Shown here piece after piece: positions 19,236-28,600 of a stretch of 64,000 bases of DNA; position 1 is the first letter of the stretch, and the number at the start of each line of letters is the position of its first letter. The notes beneath the pieces were generated by a model, which was not told the origin of the DNA, did not search any database, and saw only the letters and a list, made by a program, of their open reading frames with translations. The translations under genes and the position numbers were made by a program. Location of the stretch: positions 62,001-126,000 of the forward strand of contig JACKQC010000002.1 in the NCBI GenBank assembly GCA_024233085.1, in the 5' to 3' direction. The stretch is from Akkermansiaceae bacterium. Lineage in GTDB: Bacteria; Verrucomicrobiota; Verrucomicrobiia; Verrucomicrobiales; DEV007.

Positions 19236-20156
19236 ATGCCCACGCCGATAATGCGCTCCATGTCGCTGTCCTCTTTTTTCCGTGGCCGGGACCGGCCGAC
19301 CCGGCGGTTTCCGGTTCTCACGGGGGCAATCGTGCTCCTGCTTCTCGGTCCCCCGCTCGCCCATTCCGCCGAAGGCGCCGGGCGTCGGGCCGCGAAAAAC
19401 GCTTCCCCTCCGGGCGATGGCCGCGCCCGCATTCAGCTACCGCAGCAAGACGCCGCCGCCATCGGCCGGAAGATCTGGCGGAACGAATGCTCCGGGACCG
19501 TGGAGGGCCTGACCAGTTGGAACGCGGGCGAGGATTTCCCGTCGCTCGGGATCGGCCATTTCATCTGGTATGTGAAAGGCCGGCCCGGCCCCTTCGACGA
19601 GAGTTTCCCAAAACTGATCGCCTATCTCCGGGCGCGGAGGGTCCCCATGCCCGAATGGCTGGCCACCCAGCAGGGCAGCCCGTGGAAGACCCGCGAAAGC
19701 TTCCTCGCCGAACGCGACTCGCCCCGCATGAAGGAGCTGCGCCAGTTTCTCGCCAACACCGTCTCCGCGCAGACCGACTTCATCGTCAACCGGCTCGAGC
19801 AGGCGCTGCCGAAGATGCTGGGCGTCACGCCGCCCGGCGACCGCGCGCGGCTGGAGGCGAATTTTTACAAGACCGCCACCACCAAACAGGGCGTTTACGC
19901 GCTGATCGACTACGTGAACTTCAAGGGCGAGGGCGTGAAGAAAGAGGAGCGCTACCGGGACCAGGGCTGGGGCCTGCGCGACGTGCTGCTGGCCATGGGC
20001 GACACGCCCGGCGGCGCCGCGTCGGCCAACGAATTCAGCGAAGCCGCCAAGCGCGTCCTCCAGCGCCGCGTCAAGAACGCCCCGCCCGAGCGCGGCGAAG
20101 GCCGCTGGCTCAACGGCTGGATGAACCGCTGCGAGGGCTACAAGCGCGGGGTCTGA
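19236..20156 (+). CDS. Secreted lysozyme-like protein of unknown function
   Basis: 306 residues; signal peptide at about 25-45 (VLTGAIVLLLLGPPLAHSAEG). The core motif IWRNECSGTVEGLTSWNAGE followed by FPSLGIGHFIWY places a Glu ahead of a G-I-G-H box, the arrangement seen at phage-type lysozyme active sites (E...T-x-G-I-G-H). The C-terminal half is helical with W-G-L-R-D and ends in an Arg/Gly-rich helix. Starts at 19257 or 19260 are also possible. I infer a cell-wall-associated or exported hydrolase; the family itself appears uncharacterised, so the enzymatic call is tentative. Confidence 0.7.
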   Translation: MPTPIMRSMSLSSFFRGRDRPTRRFPVLTGAIVLLLLGPPLAHSAEGAGRRAAKNASPPGDGRARIQLPQQDAAAIGRKIWRNECSGTVEGLTSWNAGEDFPSLGIGHFIWYVKGRPGPFDESFPKLIAYLRARRVPMPEWLATQQGSPWKTRESFLAERDSPRMKELRQFLANTVSAQTDFIVNRLEQALPKMLGVTPPGDRARLEANFYKTATTKQGVYALIDYVNFKGEGVKKEERYRDQGWGLRDVLLAMGDTPGGAASANEFSEAAKRVLQRRVKNAPPERGEGRWLNGWMNRCEGYKRGV

Positions 20157-20310
20157 ATCGGAATACCGGGCGAGCCCGGCCCCGCGATCGCGATCCGTTC
20201 CGCCTCCGAATCCGTGGCGCCAATTTCCCCTTTCCAAGCCGCCGATCCCGGCTACTGATTACACCCCCAAAATTTCCCGATTTCCCATCCCACCGAACCG
20301 CTTTCTCCCC

Positions 20311-20736
20311 ATGGCCGCCGAACATTCCCTCATCCTTCTGAAACCCGACTGCGTGACAAAAGGCCTCTGCGGCGAAGTGATCAAGCGCTTCGAGGCGGCC
20401 GGCTTCGCCATTCGCGGGGCCAAGATGATGCGCCTGAGCGACACCTTGCTCGCCGAGCATTACTCGCACATCGCCGACCGGCCCTTTTTTCCCGAAATCG
20501 TCGCCTTCATGCAGTCCTCGCCGGTCATCGCGCTGGTGCTCGAGGCCGAAGGCGTCGTCGCCAAAGTCCGCGACATGCTGGGACCGACCAATTCGAAGGA
20601 AGCCCCCGAGGGCACCATCCGCGGCGACTTCGGCGAGGACATGATGGTCAATGTCTGCCACGCCTCCGACTCCCCCGAAAACGGCGAGATCGAGGTGAAG
20701 CGCTTCTTTGGCGCGGACGAGGTGTTCGCCGCCTGA
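20311..20736 (+). CDS. ndk: Nucleoside diphosphate kinase
   Basis: 141 residues, the normal length. The protein transfers the gamma-phosphate from an NTP to an NDP through a phosphohistidine. Visible family marks are LILLKPD at 7-13 (nucleotide-binding strand and Lys11), RPFFPEIVAFM at 57-67, the GPTNSKEAPEGTIRGDFG loop and NVCHASDS with the catalytic His117. It stands alone, followed by convergent lysC with palindromic elements in between. Confidence 0.97.
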   Translation: MAAEHSLILLKPDCVTKGLCGEVIKRFEAAGFAIRGAKMMRLSDTLLAEHYSHIADRPFFPEIVAFMQSSPVIALVLEAEGVVAKVRDMLGPTNSKEAPEGTIRGDFGEDMMVNVCHASDSPENGEIEVKRFFGADEVFAA

Positions 20737-20773
20737 CCTTTTGGAGGCGCTTCGCCTCCGTGGCCGAATCCAC

Positions 20774-20808
20774 CCAACAGGGTTAGATCCAGGAGTAAAC
20801 CCTGTTGG
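20774..20808. terminator. AACAGGGTT palindrome after ndk
   Basis: CCAACAGGGTT (20774-20784) pairs perfectly with AACCCTGTTGG (20798-20808) across a 13-nt loop, between convergent ndk and lysC. Likely terminator and a member of the dispersed family. Confidence 0.6.
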
Positions 20809-20832
20809 ATCGCGGCCGGGTTACGGGTGAAT

Positions 20833-20905
20833 TGCCGCAAAAAAGGCATAAGACAGGTCTTTGTTTGCGAATTCTGCGCCTTTTTGCGGCCATCCAGCGA
20901 TTCGG
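20833..20905. repeat. Dispersed inverted repeat, second family (copy 1)
   Basis: GCCGCAAAAAAGGC (20833-20846) pairs with GCGCCTTTTTGCGGC (20877-20891). The right half, from TTGCGAATTCTGCGCC through CCATCC and ATTCGG, recurs with few changes at 36627-36665. It lies downstream of lysC on the convergent side. Confidence 0.6.
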
Positions 20906-20958
20906 CAAAGCTCGAGCGCGGCCCCTTCCGGGCTGTCGGGTCGAGTTCCCCCGCCCGA

Positions 20959-22188
20959 TCACCCTCCCGCCAGCCCGAAGGCCTCGTGCACGGCCTTGGC
21001 GGCGGTCTCGATCTCGCTTTCGGCGACGGTGACGGCGATCTTGATCTCGGAGGTCGAGATCATCTGAATGTTCACGCCGGCTTTGGCGAGCGTCTCGAAC
21101 ATCTGGGCGGCCACTCCGGCGTGGGAACGCATGCCGATGCCCACCACGCTGAGCTTGGCGATGCCGTCCTCGGCCTCCAGGGCGACGCCCTCTCCCAGCT
21201 CGGCCAGCACCGGCTTGAGCGCGGCCTCGGCCCGGGCGAGGTCGGCCTTGTTCACGGTGAAGGAGATGTCGGTGATGCCGGTTTTCGACACGTTCTGGAC
21301 GATCATGTCGATGATGACGTTGGCCTCGGCGACGGGACCGAAAATCCGGCTCGCCGTGCCGGGCAGATCGCCGACGCCGGTGATGGTGACTTTGGCCTGG
21401 TCGCGTTCGAGGCTGACGCCGCGGATGACGACGGATTCCATGCTCATGGTTTCTTCGCGGACGAGGGTTCCGGGATTGGTGTTCAGACTGCTGCGCACTT
21501 CGAAGCGCACGCCAAATTTTTTCGCGAACTCCACCGAGCGCGACTGCATCACCTTGCTGCCGCTGCTGGCCATTTCCAGCAATTCGTCGTAGGCGATCTC
21601 GTCGAGCTTGCGCGCGTCGGGCACGACGCGGGGGTCGCAGGTGTAGACGCCGTCGACATCGGTGAAAATCTGGCACAGATCCGCGTCGACGGCCGCCGCC
21701 ATGGCGATCGCGGTGAGGTCCGAGCCTCCGCGGCCGAGCGTGGTGATGCGTCCCTCGGCCGTGCGGCCCTGGAATCCGGCGAGGATGACGATGTTTCCCT
21801 CGTCGAGGAGCCGATGCACCTCGCTGGGGGTGATGTTGGAAATGCGGGCCTTGGTGTGGACGCCGTCGGTCTCGATGCCGGCCTGGGCGCCGGTGAGCGA
21901 CACGGCCGTGCCGCCCATGGCGTTGATGGCCATCGCGGTGAGGGCGATGGTGGTCTGCTCGCCCGTGGCCAGCAAGACGTCCATCTCCCGCTCGGTGGGT
22001 TCCTTGCCCTCGCCGGTCACCTTCGCCGCGATCTGGATGAGCCGATTGGTCTCGCCGGCCATGGCCGACACCACCGCGACGACCTGGTTGCCGGCCGCGT
22101 GCGTCTCCAGAATGCGCCGGGCGACATTCCGGATGCGCTCCGGATCGCCGACCGAGGTGCCGCCGTATTTCTGGACGATGAGGCTCAC
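20959..22188 (-). CDS. lysC: Aspartate kinase
   Basis: 409 residues, typical for the monofunctional Lys/Thr-regulated type. It phosphorylates aspartate, the first step of Lys/Thr/Met synthesis. N-terminal MSLIVQKYGGTSVGD is the aspartokinase signature with K-Y/F-G-G-T-S; the FQG and GRGGSDLTA segments are the second kinase motif; FTDVDGVYTCDPR is the conserved aspartate-binding region. Two ACT domains follow (from about 265: VVIRGVSLERDQAKVTITGV, then LSVVGIGMRSHAGVAAQMFE), consistent with feedback regulation. No neighbouring biosynthetic gene, so it appears monocistronic. Confidence 0.96.
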   Translation of the reverse strand: MSLIVQKYGGTSVGDPERIRNVARRILETHAAGNQVVAVVSAMAGETNRLIQIAAKVTGEGKEPTEREMDVLLATGEQTTIALTAMAINAMGGTAVSLTGAQAGIETDGVHTKARISNITPSEVHRLLDEGNIVILAGFQGRTAEGRITTLGRGGSDLTAIAMAAAVDADLCQIFTDVDGVYTCDPRVVPDARKLDEIAYDELLEMASSGSKVMQSRSVEFAKKFGVRFEVRSSLNTNPGTLVREETMSMESVVIRGVSLERDQAKVTITGVGDLPGTASRIFGPVAEANVIIDMIVQNVSKTGITDISFTVNKADLARAEAALKPVLAELGEGVALEAEDGIAKLSVVGIGMRSHAGVAAQMFETLAKAGVNIQMISTSEIKIAVTVAESEIETAAKAVHEAFGLAGG

Positions 22189-22320
22189 TGAAAAGAGGGA
22201 AAACTGGAAAAGGGAGGGACTTTTGACGCAAGTATCCGCTTTGTCGAGGACCGAAGCGGGCGCGCGCCCCCCATTGCGGACTCGACGCGCGAGGTCCCCG
22301 GTGCCTTAATGGGCGGCACC

Positions 22321-23196
22321 ATGAAAAAACAACTCCTCCTCACCCTGCTGCTCCTGCTCGCCACCGCCGCCGGCGGCTGGCTCGTCGCCCGCGCCGCCGA
22401 CGCTCCCGCGAAACCGCTCCGCGTTCTCCTGATCGCCGGCGGTTGCTGCCACGACTACGCCACCCAGACGCAACTGCTCAAGGCCGGCCTCGAGTCGCGG
22501 CTCAACGCGGTCGTCGATGTCGACTTCAATCCGGACAAATCGACCAAGGCCACCTTCGAACGCTATGCGAAGGACGACTGGGCCGAGGGCTACGACGTCG
22601 TCCTGCACGACGAATGCTCCGCCGACGTGACCGACCCGGCTTATGTGAAGCGGATTCTCGACGCCCATCGCGGCGGCGTTCCGGCCGTCAATCTCCATTG
22701 CGCGATGCATTGCTACCGCTGGGGCGACTTCCGCGAACCCGTCAAGCCGGGCGCCGACAACGCCGGCTGGTACGAGATGCTCGGCCTGCAATCGACCGGC
22801 CACGGCCCGCAGTCGCCCATCGACGTCAGCTACGTGGACGGGGAAAACCCCATCGTCAAAGGCTTCGCCGGCTGGACCACCATCAACGAGGAACTCTACA
22901 ACAACGTCCAGATCCTCACCGCCCGCGCCCTGGCGAAAGGGAAACAATTCCAGAAACCCAAGGGCAAAAAGGGCCAGCCCGCCGATCCCGACGCCAAGGG
23001 CGAGGAAGTCGAAACCGTCGTCGTCTGGACCAACGAATACGGCCCGACAAAAACGCGCATCTTCAGCACCACGCTCGGCCACAACAACGAAACCGTCGGC
23101 GACGACCGCTACCTCGACCTCGTCGCCCGCGGCCTGCTCTGGGCCACCGGCCATCTCGAAGCCAACGGCTCGGCGGCCGATGGCTACGGAAAATAA
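22321..23196 (+). CDS. ThuA domain-containing exported protein
   Basis: 291 residues from the ATG at 22321, which opens a signal peptide (KKQLLLTLLLLLATAAGGWL). The remainder is a ThuA/glutamine-amidotransferase-like fold: LRVLLIAGGCCHDY at the first strand, a YDVVLHDECSADV strand, VNLHCAMHCYRW with the ThuA-typical cluster around the nucleophile-elbow position, and GHGPQSPIDV later. ThuA proteins are linked to sugar (trehalose-type) use in rhizobia and are abundant, with unknown substrates, in PVC genomes. A palindromic element follows the stop. Confidence 0.88.
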   Translation: MKKQLLLTLLLLLATAAGGWLVARAADAPAKPLRVLLIAGGCCHDYATQTQLLKAGLESRLNAVVDVDFNPDKSTKATFERYAKDDWAEGYDVVLHDECSADVTDPAYVKRILDAHRGGVPAVNLHCAMHCYRWGDFREPVKPGADNAGWYEMLGLQSTGHGPQSPIDVSYVDGENPIVKGFAGWTTINEELYNNVQILTARALAKGKQFQKPKGKKGQPADPDAKGEEVETVVVWTNEYGPTKTRIFSTTLGHNNETVGDDRYLDLVARGLLWATGHLEANGSAADGYGK

Positions 23197-23218
23197 GCCG
23201 AAAATTTTCGGCCGACCC

Positions 23219-23249
23219 AACAGGGTTGGGTCGTCGACCCAACCCTGTT
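23219..23249. repeat. AACAGGGTT palindrome, perfect copy
   Basis: AACAGGGTTGGGTCG (23219-23233) is followed after one T by its exact reverse complement (23235-23249). This is the most perfect member of the family and lies between two genes on the same strand, immediately before the start codon of the next gene; its right arm ends 2 nt before the ATG at 23252. Confidence 0.8.
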
Positions 23250-23251
23250 TA

Positions 23252-23668
23252 ATGGAAGTTGCGCGCGTGAGTCGGGAAATCACAGAAGAACGGGCGGTCT
23301 CCAAGATGATCTGGGGAGAGCGCGAGGATCACGTCCGCCAATTCCTTCGCGACCAGGGATTCCCGCCGGAGGAGGAGGAGCGGGTGATCGCCCGGGCGAT
23401 CGCGGAACGGGCCGTCGAAATGCGGAAAAGCGGCATCGGCAAGATTGTCTGGGGTTCGCTCCTGATCGTCGTTTGCGGCTCGGTGATCCTGTTCATGGGG
23501 AACCTCTTCGGCGGAGCCCTCGGGTTTGTCTCGTTTTCCGCGCTGGGGCTTCGCGGCGCGTCCGCGATCGGCCTGGCGACGGCCGGCACATTGTTCGGTC
23601 TGCAAATGATCGGAACGGGGATTTACAGACTCGTCAAAGGCGCCAAGGTCGTCGGCCAGGTTTACTGA
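23252..23668 (+). CDS. Small membrane protein of unknown function
   Basis: 138 residues from the ATG at 23252, just after a perfect palindromic repeat that would fold over the ribosome-binding region. An N-terminal soluble part of ~70 residues (REDHVRQFLRDQGFPPEEEERVIARAIAERAVEMRKSG, read as two helices) precedes two membrane segments (IVWGSLLIVVCGSVILFMG and ASAIGLATAGTLFGLQMIGTGI). The helix-turn-helix-like N terminus and C-terminal helical pair give no clear family. A downstream start at 23306 (MIWGER...) would remove the palindrome problem. Confidence 0.6.
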   Translation: MEVARVSREITEERAVSKMIWGEREDHVRQFLRDQGFPPEEEERVIARAIAERAVEMRKSGIGKIVWGSLLIVVCGSVILFMGNLFGGALGFVSFSALGLRGASAIGLATAGTLFGLQMIGTGIYRLVKGAKVVGQVY

Positions 23669-23693
23669 GATACCCTTTGAACCTCCAAACTCC

Positions 23694-24989
23694 ATGAAAC
23701 TCGACACCGGCACCACCTTCATCGCCAACGGCCAACTGATCGACGGCACCGGGGCGCCGCCCGTGGCGGACGCCGTCCTGATTATCCGGAACGGCTGTAT
23801 CTCCTATGCCGGCGACGCGGCCGGCGCGCCGCCGGTGCCCGAAGGAGCGCGGCGGATCGACGCGAAGGGCGGCACCATCATGCCGGGATTGGTCGAGGCG
23901 CATTTCCACGCGACCTACTTCAACATCCTGGCGCTGGAGGATCTCGACATCAAGTACCCGGTCGAATACGTCTCGCTGCTCGCCTCGGTCAACTGCCGCC
24001 TGGCCCTGGAATGCGGTTACACCGCGGCGCGCTCGGGCGGTTGCCTTTTCAACTGCGATGTCTGGCTCCGCAAGGCGATCGAGGGCGACCTGATTCCGGG
24101 GCCGCGCCTTTCGCCGTCGGGGCGCGAGATCTGTTCCGCGGGCGGACTGATGGATTGGAACCCGGAGTTCCGCAAGATCGGAATGGAAGGTCTCGTCTTC
24201 ATCGTCAACGGCGCCGACGACGCGCGGAAAGCCGTCCGCGCTCTGGTGAAGGACGGCGTCGAATGGGTCAAAACCTACCCGACCGGCGACGCCGCCGCGC
24301 CGGACACGAACGATCATCACACCCTCTGCATGACCTTCGACGAGATGAACGCCGTGGTGCGGACGGCGCACAATCACGGGATGAAAGTCACCGGCCACTG
24401 TCGCGCCACCGAGGGAATCAAGAACGCGCTGCGGGCCGGCTACGACACGCTCGAGCACGGCACCTTCATGGATGACGAGGCGCTGGAGATGTTGCTGGCG
24501 CGCGATGTGCCGGTCGTTCCGGCGCTGTATTTCGAAAAGGCGAGCGTCGAGCGCGGCCCCGACTTCGGCCTTTCGCGGCGGGTCATCGACGGTCACCAGG
24601 AAACGCTCGATGGCGGCGCCGAAAGCGCGCTCCGCATCCTGCGCGCGGGCGGTCGGATCGGGATGGGTGGCGATTACGGCTTTGGCTGGAACCCGCACGG
24701 CGACTACGCGCGGGAGCTGACCTTTTTCACGAAGGACGTCGGCTTTACCCCATTGGAAACGATCAGGTGCGCGACGAAGACGGGCGCCGAGATCATGGGC
24801 CGCGGCGACGAATTCGGCACGCTGGAGCCGGGCAAACTCGGCGACGTGCTCGTCGTCGACGGCGACGTGGTCGCCGACATTTCGCTGCTCGAGGATCGGC
24901 AAAATCTGCTGGCCGTTTTCCAGGGAGGTGTCCTGAAGGCCGGCAAGCTGGCGCCGCGCGGGGAGACGACGGTGATGGTGAACGGGTAA
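23694..24989 (+). CDS. Metal-dependent amidohydrolase
   Basis: 431 residues, no signal peptide. The N-terminal beta-sandwich (FIANGQLIDGTGAPPVADAVLIIRNG) leads to the barrel metal site H70-F-H72 (GLVEAHFHATYF). A carboxylated-Lys candidate is in VEWVKTYPTGD, further His ligands in KVTGHCRATEG and LEHGTFM, and the catalytic Asp region is GMGGDYGFGWNPHG. The C-terminal GTLEPGKLGDVLVVDGD closes the sandwich, the standard pattern of imidazolonepropionase/prolidase-like amidohydrolases. It cleaves C-N (amide or cyclic amide) bonds; substrate unknown. Confidence 0.9.
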   Translation: MKLDTGTTFIANGQLIDGTGAPPVADAVLIIRNGCISYAGDAAGAPPVPEGARRIDAKGGTIMPGLVEAHFHATYFNILALEDLDIKYPVEYVSLLASVNCRLALECGYTAARSGGCLFNCDVWLRKAIEGDLIPGPRLSPSGREICSAGGLMDWNPEFRKIGMEGLVFIVNGADDARKAVRALVKDGVEWVKTYPTGDAAAPDTNDHHTLCMTFDEMNAVVRTAHNHGMKVTGHCRATEGIKNALRAGYDTLEHGTFMDDEALEMLLARDVPVVPALYFEKASVERGPDFGLSRRVIDGHQETLDGGAESALRILRAGGRIGMGGDYGFGWNPHGDYARELTFFTKDVGFTPLETIRCATKTGAEIMGRGDEFGTLEPGKLGDVLVVDGDVVADISLLEDRQNLLAVFQGGVLKAGKLAPRGETTVMVNG

Positions 24990-25035
24990 ATGGATGGGAA
25001 TCGCGAAACCGGCTCCGGAAGGACGCAATTCTGCC

Positions 25036-25608
25036 ATGAAAAAGAGCGAAAACGTATATTCTCGCATTCTAACTATTCGTTCCCAGCCGGTCATCCTCGA
25101 CACAGATCTAGCGGAACTTTACGGTGTCGAAACCAGACGGCTCAACGAGCAGGTCAAGCGCAATGCGGATCGGTTTCCCGCGGACTTCGCATTCGATCTT
25201 ACAGAAAAGGAATATGCTTCTTTGAAGTCGCAAATTGCGACATCAAACCCGCAATCGGTTGATTTTCAATATTTTGTAGCCTTGCGATCGCAAATTGCGA
25301 CATCAAAGCGTGGGGGAAGCCGGAAACGGCCACGCGCTTTCGCCGAACACGGCGCCTTGATGGCGGCGAGCGTTTTGAACAGCCAGGAAGCGGTGACCGT
25401 GAGCGTGTTTCTTGTCCGCGCCTTCGTCAAAATGCGCGAGGAACTCGCCTCCAACCGCGAGATCCTCAAGCGCCTCGCTGAAATCGACAAAACCCTGCTT
25501 GCCCACGACAGCGCGCTCCGCGATCTCTACCAAAAACTTCTGCCGCTTCTCACCCCGCCGCCTCCGGCGCAGGGAAGAAAAATCGGCTTTCAACCACCCG
25601 AAGACTGA
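25036..25608 (+). CDS. ORF6N domain protein with internal duplication
   Basis: 190 residues from the ATG at 25036, preceded by GGAAGGA ~13 nt upstream. The N-terminal domain (SRILTIRSQPVILDTDLAEL then YGVETRRLNEQVKRNADRFP) is the ORF6N/KilA-N-type DNA-binding domain of phages and bacterial chromosomes, and continues with AFAEHGALMAASVLNS. The C-terminal ~70 residues form a coiled coil (REELASNREILKRLAEID). Codons ~65-91 contain an unusual duplication: the 20-nt stretch TCGCAAATTGCGACATCAAA occurs at 25228 and again at 25288, giving LKSQIATS twice. Base composition here is more AT-rich than the neighbours, consistent with acquisition by transfer. Confidence 0.85.
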   Translation: MKKSENVYSRILTIRSQPVILDTDLAELYGVETRRLNEQVKRNADRFPADFAFDLTEKEYASLKSQIATSNPQSVDFQYFVALRSQIATSKRGGSRKRPRAFAEHGALMAASVLNSQEAVTVSVFLVRAFVKMREELASNREILKRLAEIDKTLLAHDSALRDLYQKLLPLLTPPPPAQGRKIGFQPPED

Positions 25609-25638
25609 CGGGTAAACGCCCTGCCTCAACCACTCGCC

Positions 25639-28600
25639 ATGACACGGCACCCGTTCCTTTCTTTTGCCATCGCGCTGCTCGTCGCCGCCGAGCCCGGTTC
25701 CGCGCGCGCCGAGATACCCGGCAACCTTCGTGACGAAAACGTGGTGGCATGGTGCATCGTGCCCTTCGACGCGAAAAGGCGCGGCCCGGAAGAGCGCGCG
25801 GCGATGCTCGAAACGCTCGGCATCCGGCGGTGCGCCTATGACTGGCGGCAGGAACACGTGCCGACTTTCGAGCGGGAAATCCTCGAATACCGGAAGCGCG
25901 GCATCGAATTCTTCGCGTTCTGGGGTTCCCACGAGGAGGCGTTCGCGCTTTTCCGGAAGTATGACCTGCATCCTCAGATTTGGCAGACCGCTCCGGCCGG
26001 CGAGGGCGCGACCGACGAGGAAAAGATCGCCTCCGCCGCGAAAAAGCTGGAGCCGCTCGCCAAACGGACGGCCGAACTCGGTTGCGCGCTCGGCCTTTAC
26101 AACCACGGCGGATGGGGCGGCGAGCCGGCGAATCTGGTGGCCGTCTGCGAGAAACTGCGCGCGCTGGGTTACGGCCACGTTGGGATCGTGTACAACTTCC
26201 ACCACGGCCACGGACACATCGACGACTGGCCGCAATCTTTCGCCCGGATGAAACCCTACCTCCTCTGCCTGAACCTCGACGGCATGGCGGCCGACGGCGA
26301 GGCGAAGGGGCGGAAAATCCTCCCGCTCGCGCAGGGCGACCGGGAGCTGGACATGCTCCGCGTCGTGGTCGAAAGCGGCTACGCCGGCCCGGTCGGAATC
26401 CTCGATCACCGTCCGGAAACGGACACGGCCGAAACCTTGCACGACAATCTCGACGGCCTCGGCTGGCTGCGAAAAGAACTCGAAAAACCCGGAAGCGGCG
26501 GGCCGAAACCCAAACCGCGCGCCCCGTCGGCCCCTCCGAAAAACGCCGCCAAGGCCGCTCCCCCGCCACCCGTCGCCGCCGAATCGCTCGGCCCCGCCTT
26601 CGGCAAGGCTTTGCGCGGCGGCCTGACGGTTCCGGCTCGCGAGGAGTTTCGCCAGCCGCCCTTCACGGTCGAGTGCCGCGCCCGGCTCGACTCAAAAAAA
26701 AACTTCAACATTCTCGTCGCCTGTGACACGAAGGCTTCGTCGAGCCACTGGGAAATCTTCTCGATGCGCGGCGACGGACGCCTGACGGCTTATTTTCCCG
26801 GTCTGGTTCCGGACCACATCCGCTCCGAAGCCGACATCTGCGACGGCCGCTGGCACGCCATCGCGATGCGGGTCGCGCCCGGCGAGGTCGTTCTCTGGCT
26901 GGACGGAAAACCGGTCGCCACGCGCGCGGTGGCGCCGAAGCCGGGCGGAAAGCGGGTGCCCGGAGACCTCGCTTTCGGCCGGCTCGTCGAGGGCGGGATC
27001 GGCTGCGACGGGGCGATCGACGAGGCGCGGATCACGCGCGGTCTTCGAGACGATCTCGCGCGGGTCCCGACGACGCCGGCGGGGGCGGACAGTTCCCAGG
27101 TGATCGGTTATTGGAACTTCGACGACCTCGCCGAGGCGGAAGTCTTCGACCGCAAGCCGTTGGAGCCGGACGCCAATCCCTACTGGCGCGAATTCATCAA
27201 CCGGGACCGCGTTTATGACTTCTACGCGAAGCAGGCGAGGCAATTTGGAAGTCTCGAGCCGGAACGGCGGCCGAAGATACTGCCGCAGTTTCCCGGACTC
27301 GACGGGGGTTCTTTCGGCCACTGGGGCAACCAAAACGACGACGACACCTGGGCGGACGACCGGGTGCGCGGGATGGACCACGGAGCGATGGTCAGCGGGG
27401 TGTTTCGCGGCGCCGGGAAAACTTTTCCGCGCGGCGTCAGTGTCCGGCTCGGGGGTGGGTTGAACGCGGTTTTCAACACGCGGACGCTCGCCTTCGAAGC
27501 GGCCTGGTCGGGTGATCTGGCGAAGTGGTCCGACCGGCGGCGGGGCTTCATGCAGGGCACGCCGATGGGTGGGGAGGCGCTCCGATCGGCGGTTGTCGAA
27601 GACGGCGCCGCCCGAGCCGGCGACCGCTACCTTGGTCTCTATCGACACGGCGAGCGCGTGATCTTCTCCTATGAACGCGACGGCAGGCGATGGCTCGACT
27701 CCGTTTCCGAAGTCGACGGCAAACTCGTCCGCCTTCGCGAATCGGAGGGCGACGGTTCGCGCGGGCTCGCCGACCTGGTCCGCGGCGGCCCTTCCCAATG
27801 GCCGGAGCGGCTGATGACCCACGGCACGCTTGGCGAGGGATCGCCCCACGCGATCGACACGCTCGCGCTGCCCCACGAAAATCCCTGGAAGGCGCTGTTG
27901 TTCGTCGGCGGCGTCGATTTCCTGTCCGCCACCCGGATCGCGGTCTGCACCATTCACGGCGACGTCTGGCTCTGTGACATGGACGGCGAGGACTTGAAAA
28001 CGCTGACGTGGAAACGGTTCGCGGCCGGTCTGCATCAACCGCTCGGCCTGAAAGTCAGCGACGGCGTCGTGCACGCGATGTGCCGCGACCAGATCGTGGC
28101 GCTGCACGATCTCAACGGCGACGACGAGGCCGATTTTTACGAGTGCGTGTCGAATGCCCACGTCACCTCGCCCGGCGGACACGATTTCATCACCGGCCTG
28201 GAGCGCGACGAGGCGGGCCGGTGGTATTTCGCTTCGGGCAACCAGGGACTCTGCCGCGTGTCGGCCGACGGCGGATCGGTCGAGGCGCTCGCGACGGGGT
28301 TTCGCAATCCGAACGGGCTCGGCATTTCGCCCGACGGCGGGGTGATTCTCACCGGCGTGCAGGAGGGCGACTGGACCCCCGCCAGCGCGGTGTGCGAGGT
28401 GACAAAAGGCGGCCACTATGGCGCCGGCGGCCCCGGGGACGGACCGCTCGGCTACCTCCCGCCGATGCTCTACCTGCCGCGGGGCGTGGACAACTCCTGC
28501 GGCGGCCAGACCTTCATCGACAGCGACCGCTGGGGTCCGGTGAAGGGAAGCTGGCTCCATTTTTCGGGCGGTTTCTGCACGCACTTTCTCGTCCTGCGCG

